Of a DNA stretch of 56,338 nt, positions 52,453 to 56,338 are shown piece by piece; the first letter of the stretch is position 1, and each line of letters starts with the position of its first letter. This DNA is from Clostridia bacterium. Lineage in GTDB: Bacteria > Bacillota > Clostridia > Christensenellales > Borkfalkiaceae. Both the position numbers and the translations under genes were made by a program. A model generated the notes under the pieces. The model searched no databases, was not told where the DNA came from, and saw only the letters and a list, made by a program, of their open reading frames with translations. The DNA is taken from NCBI GenBank assembly GCA_021199295.1, contig JAJQII010000049.1, forward strand, positions 1 through 56,338, written 5' to 3'.

Positions 52453-54546
52453 ATGGGAAATGAAAAAAAGATAGTGGATAAAAACACCGCCGCTAAGACG
52501 GTTAAAATGAAAAAAGGCATATATATCAACCGCGAGGCTTCGTGGCTTAAGTTTAATATGCGCGTCCTCGAGCAGTCGCTGGACGAGGGGACGCCCCTTC
52601 TTGAACGGGGTAAATTCCTCTCTATATTCTGCAGCAACCTCGACGAATTCTTTATGGTACGTATGGGCAGCCTTTACAACGAGGGTAACATGCACCCCGC
52701 GGCAAGGGACAACAAAACAAACCTTACGTCAAGGGAGCAGTTCGAAACTATAGCTTCCCGCGCACAGCGGCTTTACGAATTGAGGGAACATTCCTTTGCC
52801 AAACTCAAGAAAGACCTTGCCGAAGCAGGCGTAAACCTTTTAACTTACGACAAGCTTTCCCAGGGCAGGCGCGAGGAATTGCAAAAATACTTTACTGCCA
52901 AGGTCCTGCCCCTTTTAAACCCTATGGTAATAGACGCGAAGCACCCGCTTCTGCGCTTTGAAAACCTGCGTTGTTATATGCTTTATAAACTCAAGAAAAA
53001 CGACCACACTATGATAGGCGTTATGGAATTTTCTGACCGCCTTGACAGTATTTACCGCTTTTCTTCGGGCAAAAAGGCAAGTTTTATAACCATGGAAGAG
53101 ATTATCCGCAATCTCGGCGAATACGCTTTCGCGGGATATACGGTATCTTCTGCCATAACCATACGCGTAACCCGCAACGCCGACATAGAGACGTATGTGG
53201 AAGACGCCGATATGGAGTACAACAACGACTTTTCGCAGTATCTTAAAAGCATGGTGGAGACAAGGCTTATCAAAAACGCTATCCGCTTAGAGATAAACGG
53301 TGAAAGCAAATCGCTCACTAAATTCGTTACTGAGGCTCTGGAAATAGAGGACTCCCTTATATACAAGGTGGCAAACAACTTCAGCTATAAATATTTCTTC
53401 TCTATGGCGCAAAAACTCGATAAAGATCTTGCAAAGACGCTTACATATCCCGTATTCAAGCCTGTAATATCCGACAGGTTGCAAAACGCCACCAGCATGG
53501 TAGACGAGGTGAGAAAGAAAGACGTCCTTTTACGCTACCCCTACGAGAGCATAGAACCTTTGATAAGGCTTTTAAACGAGTGCGCCGACCGCAAGGACTG
53601 CATATCCATAAAGATTACTATATACCGCCTTGCAAACCATTCGCGCATAGCCGAAGCGCTTAAACGGGCAAGCGAAAACGGAAAGGATGTAACCGTTGTA
53701 ATAGAGCTTTGCGCCCGCTTCGACGAGGAAAATAACCTTTACTTTGCAAGCCAGCTCCACGAGGCAGGCTGCAACATAATCTACGGCATGGAAAATTACA
53801 AAGTCCATTCCAAGATTATATCCATAGTCTTTTCCGATGAAAACGGCATAAGTTATATTACCCATCTGGGCACGGGCAACTATAACGAGAGTACCGCCAA
53901 GCAGTATACCGACCTTAATATTATTACTGCAGACAAGCAGATCGGCGAGGACGGCGCTGCCTTCTTCCGCAATGTATCCATAAGCAACGTAGACGGCGAA
54001 TATAACAGGCTTAGCATAACGCCCAAGTACTTTAAACAGCGCATAGTACAGCTTTTAGACGGCGAAATAGCCAAGGCGAAGGCTGGCAAAAAGGGCGTGT
54101 TTATCGGCAAAATGAACAGCCTTACCGACAAGGTTATTATAGATAAACTTGCCGAAGCCTCCTGCGCGGGCGTGGAAATAAAACTTATTATCCGCGGCAT
54201 ATGCTGCATCGTACCCGAAAAACCCGGCAAAACGGAAAATATAAAGGTAATAAGCATAGTGGGCAGATTTCTCGAGCATTCCCGCATATATTGCTTCGGC
54301 GAGGGTAAAGACAGGATCATGTATATATCTTCTGCCGACCTTATGACAAGGAACACCGACAGGCGCGTAGAGATTGCTACCCCCGTTTTAGACAAGGATA
54401 TAGAAAGAAAAATCTACGGCATGCTGCAGGTGATGCTTTCTGATAACGTGAACGCCCGCAGGCTTTTATCAAGCGGCGAGTATGTAAAGGTAGAGAGCGA
54501 AGGCGAGCGCGTAAACGCACAGGACGCCTCGTTTATCTGCGTGTAA
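52453..54546 (+). CDS. ppk1: Polyphosphate kinase
   Basis: 697 aa, normal PPK1 length. N-terminal helical domain (YINREASWLKFNMRVLEQS, CSNLDEFFMVRMGSL), then two phospholipase D-like domains with the phospho-histidine in NYKVHSKI and the second His in FLEHSRIYCFG; THLGTGNYNE and SSADLMTRNTDRRVE are also diagnostic. Reversibly makes polyphosphate from ATP. Follows ppx and is ended by a terminator. Confidence 0.96.
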   Translation: MGNEKKIVDKNTAAKTVKMKKGIYINREASWLKFNMRVLEQSLDEGTPLLERGKFLSIFCSNLDEFFMVRMGSLYNEGNMHPAARDNKTNLTSREQFETIASRAQRLYELREHSFAKLKKDLAEAGVNLLTYDKLSQGRREELQKYFTAKVLPLLNPMVIDAKHPLLRFENLRCYMLYKLKKNDHTMIGVMEFSDRLDSIYRFSSGKKASFITMEEIIRNLGEYAFAGYTVSSAITIRVTRNADIETYVEDADMEYNNDFSQYLKSMVETRLIKNAIRLEINGESKSLTKFVTEALEIEDSLIYKVANNFSYKYFFSMAQKLDKDLAKTLTYPVFKPVISDRLQNATSMVDEVRKKDVLLRYPYESIEPLIRLLNECADRKDCISIKITIYRLANHSRIAEALKRASENGKDVTVVIELCARFDEENNLYFASQLHEAGCNIIYGMENYKVHSKIISIVFSDENGISYITHLGTGNYNESTAKQYTDLNIITADKQIGEDGAAFFRNVSISNVDGEYNRLSITPKYFKQRIVQLLDGEIAKAKAGKKGVFIGKMNSLTDKVIIDKLAEASCAGVEIKLIIRGICCIVPEKPGKTENIKVISIVGRFLEHSRIYCFGEGKDRIMYISSADLMTRNTDRRVEIATPVLDKDIERKIYGMLQVMLSDNVNARRLLSSGEYVKVESEGERVNAQDASFICV

Positions 54547-54567
54547 TAAATTTTTTTTATAAATATC

Positions 54568-54604
54568 GGCGCTTTCCTTATTTTAAGGGAAGCGCCATTT
54601 TACT
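54568..54604 (+). terminator. Terminator of ppx-ppk
   Basis: GGCGCTTTCCTTA (568-580) pairs with TAAGGGAAGCGCC (584-596) with one G-U pair, followed by ATTTTA. Confidence 0.85.
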
Positions 54605-54679
54605 GCAATTTTCCCTTTATCAATAACGCCCGACAGTTTGCCGTCACACTAAAAGTCCGTGCCTTTTTATTTTTTCATC

Positions 54680-54750
54680 TTTACAATTTCACAATAGTAT
54701 GATACAATTATTAAAAACAAAATAGGGGACGGTCGGCTATTTTACCGTCC
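54680..54750 (+). promoter_or_regulatory. Promoter and leader hairpin of the SPFH gene
   Basis: TTTACA (680-685), 17 bp, TACAAT (703-708). The leader then holds GGACGGT (727-733) pairing with ACCGTCC (744-750), 16 nt before the AAGGAG of the next gene. Confidence 0.6.
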
Positions 54751-54775
54751 GTAAAAAAAATAAGGAGTTTTTGTT

Positions 54776-55606
54776 ATGGCTAAAAAGGTTAGGTTTGTTA
54801 AATACGAAGGCGATAATTCCGAATTGTTCAAAAAAATTTCACCCGAAGGGCTGGACGGCGACTCGAAAGTAATTGTTCCTGAAACGCACAACGCCATCAT
54901 TTTAAAAGACGGCGTGCTTATGGAAACTTTGAACAGCGGCAGTTACGATATATTCAAGGAAAAATCAAGCAAAAAATGGAAGGGCGTAAACGTAGATATC
55001 ATTTACCTTTCCAAGACCGCCAAACTTAAAATAATGTGGGGCACAAAAACGCAATTTTCCTACCGCGACGAACAGACCGACCTGCCTTTAAAGGTGGGCG
55101 CTCACGGCGAGATGGAAGTGCAGATAGGCAACCCCCGCAAGGCGTATATGGAGCTTATCGGCGCGGATAAGTCGTTTACCACCGAAGATTTAAGGGAAAG
55201 GCTTTCTATGCGCCTTTTGGGCAAAATAGAACCCGCCATAGCTAAAGCCGTTAAGGAATTGGGGCTTACATATGACCGTATGAACGAGCATAAAGACGAG
55301 ATTTCCCAGGCTGTGCTCCCTGTCGTTTGCAAACTGTTCGAAGAAGATTACGGGCTTAAAGTATTCTCGTTTACCATAGGCAGCGTGGTTATTTCGCCCG
55401 ACGATCTGTCGCAGATAGAAGAGGCGCGTGCAAAGGGCGCGGGTACTGTATGCCCCGAATGCGGCGCTCCGCTTGAGGCGGGCGACAAGTTCTGCCCTGC
55501 GTGCGGCGCATCGGTTGTGCCCGTTAGAAAGGAGTGCCCTTTCTGCGGAAGAAAGAATACCGCCAAAGCCAAGTTCTGCTCAGGCTGCGGAAGAAAATTA
55601 AAATAA
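54776..55606 (+). CDS. SPFH-domain protein with two zinc ribbons
   Basis: 276 aa. Residues about 1-220 form an SPFH/stomatin-like domain of the virion-core-protein/YdjI type (VPETHNAIILKDG, LKVGAHGEMEVQIG, VVISPDDLSQIEEARAKG). The C-terminus carries two zinc ribbons (CPECG and CPACG, then CPFCG and CSGCG). No membrane helix. YdjI-type proteins associate with membrane stress machinery in Bacillus; here the role is open. First of three closely spaced genes running to the window edge. Confidence 0.88.
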   Translation: MAKKVRFVKYEGDNSELFKKISPEGLDGDSKVIVPETHNAIILKDGVLMETLNSGSYDIFKEKSSKKWKGVNVDIIYLSKTAKLKIMWGTKTQFSYRDEQTDLPLKVGAHGEMEVQIGNPRKAYMELIGADKSFTTEDLRERLSMRLLGKIEPAIAKAVKELGLTYDRMNEHKDEISQAVLPVVCKLFEEDYGLKVFSFTIGSVVISPDDLSQIEEARAKGAGTVCPECGAPLEAGDKFCPACGASVVPVRKECPFCGRKNTAKAKFCSGCGRKLK

Positions 55607-55632
55607 ACCGTTAAAAGGAAACAGGTGATAAA

Positions 55633-56070
55633 ATGATTAACAGTATATGCGCAGCGCTCGCAACTTACCAGATTGTAATTATCGTAATGGCTGTGGTTGC
55701 CGTTGTGTTTGTGGTTATTTGCGCTATAATAGGCCATAAAAAAGGCAACAAGAATGCCGACGATAAAGTGTTGGAAAGCCGCGGCGAAGTAAACGGCAAC
55801 GTGCAGGCTATAGAAGTACTTCTTCTGCTTGCCGAAGATAAACCCGAAATACAGGCAAGGCTTAAAATTTTGCAGGATAAAATAAAATACCTTACCCCCT
55901 CGCCGCTAAAGGAAGTTTCTTCCATAGACGAGAAAATAAGCAACGCCCTCGGCGACGCCAAGATAGAACTTTCCAAGACGCGCGGCGACAAAAAGAGCGG
56001 CAAAGCAGAAAAATACCTTGACCAAGTGGAGCTTCTTATTGCAGAGCGCTCTGCTTACACGGAGAGATAA
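55633..56070 (+). CDS. Single-helix membrane protein with coiled coil
   Basis: 145 aa. One N-terminal membrane helix (about 10-34) followed by a Lys-rich stretch and helical, probably coiled-coil sequence (VQAIEVLLLLAEDKPEIQ; LKILQDKIKYL). Family not recognised. 26 bp after the SPFH gene and immediately before the next ATG, so part of the same operon. Confidence 0.78.
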   Translation: MINSICAALATYQIVIIVMAVVAVVFVVICAIIGHKKGNKNADDKVLESRGEVNGNVQAIEVLLLLAEDKPEIQARLKILQDKIKYLTPSPLKEVSSIDEKISNALGDAKIELSKTRGDKKSGKAEKYLDQVELLIAERSAYTER

Positions 56071-56338
56071 ATGTGGCCTTTTAAGAGTAAATATGAAAAA
56101 TTAAAGCGTGAAGACGTGGTAAACGCCATATGCGAGCTGCAAAAGCAGGAAAGCGAGCTCGAGGCTGGCATAACCGCCCGCGGCAAAGAAATAGACAAAC
56201 TTCTTGCCAAGGGAAAAAAGGAAAAGAACCGCGACTTAAAGCTGTTTTACGCCAAAAAGATTACCGATTTAAAGGAAGAAAACCAGGCAGACGTGCAGCG
56301 CGGCATGTATATACTTTACAATATGAAGCTGCTGCGCA
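56071..56338 (+). CDS. Partial ORF, helical protein, cut by window edge
   Basis: ATG 56071 follows GGAGAG directly after the previous stop (TAAATG). The 89 visible residues (MWPFKSKYEKLKRED ...) are charged and strongly helical with no membrane segment, a coiled-coil look. The end lies outside the window. Family not recognised; probably a cytosolic partner of the SPFH protein. Confidence 0.75.
   Translation, partial: MWPFKSKYEKLKREDVVNAICELQKQESELEAGITARGKEIDKLLAKGKKEKNRDLKLFYAKKITDLKEENQADVQRGMYILYNMKLLR

Noticed and set aside
54680..54693. PhoP-type repeat before the SPFH gene (TTTACA and TTCACA)
   Set aside because: The two hexamers are 8 bp apart, not 11, and the first is already explained as a -35.

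Overview
The window reads as a chromosomal segment of an anaerobic, low-to-mid-GC Gram-positive bacterium, most likely an uncultured gut member of the Clostridia. This rests on the many lipobox lipoproteins, strong AGGAGG-type ribosome binding sites, consensus sigma-A promoters (TTGACA, 17 bp, TATAAT), a YerC/HisR-led histidine operon with the short HisG plus HisZ form, and clostridial-type small membrane proteins beside a two-component system. I cannot name the genus. There is no rRNA, tRNA, prophage, CRISPR array or intact insertion sequence.

Layout. 1-1088: the end of an interspersed repeat (a second copy lies at 50925-51267) and a compact type I toxin-antitoxin-like module with two convergent consensus promoters. 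1089-4565 (minus): a very large lipoprotein with a thioredoxin-like domain. 4914-16919: a MoxR/DUF58/von Willebrand (BAT-type) envelope operon ending in two lipoproteins. 17016-17737 (minus): two small membrane proteins. 17860-23915: an unusual nickel-chaperone/flavoprotein operon, hypB - FAD enzyme - hypB - 951-aa Fe-S/flavin oxidoreductase - hypA, with no hydrogenase genes. 23963-29097: a LysR regulator divergent from a redox/hydrolase cluster that ends in a lipoprotein fusing flavodoxin to an aldo-keto reductase. 29326-29886: an HdeD-like membrane protein. 30137-33392: a lysoplasmalogenase-like/iron alcohol dehydrogenase fusion followed by an aldehyde dehydrogenase, together a plausible vinyl-ether lipid (plasmalogen) aldehyde pathway. 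33627-39217: a PhoP/PhoR-like two-component system, small membrane proteins and a cardiolipin synthase. 39257-40228 (minus): a membrane glycosyltransferase. 40429-49650: a complete histidine biosynthesis operon (hisR-Z-G-D-C-B-H-A-F-IE-K) interrupted by an exact 621-bp tandem duplication that creates an in-frame HisK-HisE chimera. 49814-54546: phosphofructokinase, Ppx/GppA and polyphosphate kinase. 54776-end: an SPFH/zinc-ribbon protein and two companions, the last cut by the window edge.

How it fits together. Three promoter regions (phoP-like gene, 38858 gene, pfk) carry TTWACA direct repeats spaced 11 bp, the pattern of Bacillus PhoP boxes. With ppx and ppk nearby this suggests a phosphate-responsive set. 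The strongest candidates for undescribed biology are the plasmalogen-aldehyde fusion, the hydrogenase-less hyp/flavoprotein operon, the lipoprotein flavodoxin-AKR fusion, and the small toxin module. The 621-bp duplication is either a very recent event or an assembly artefact.
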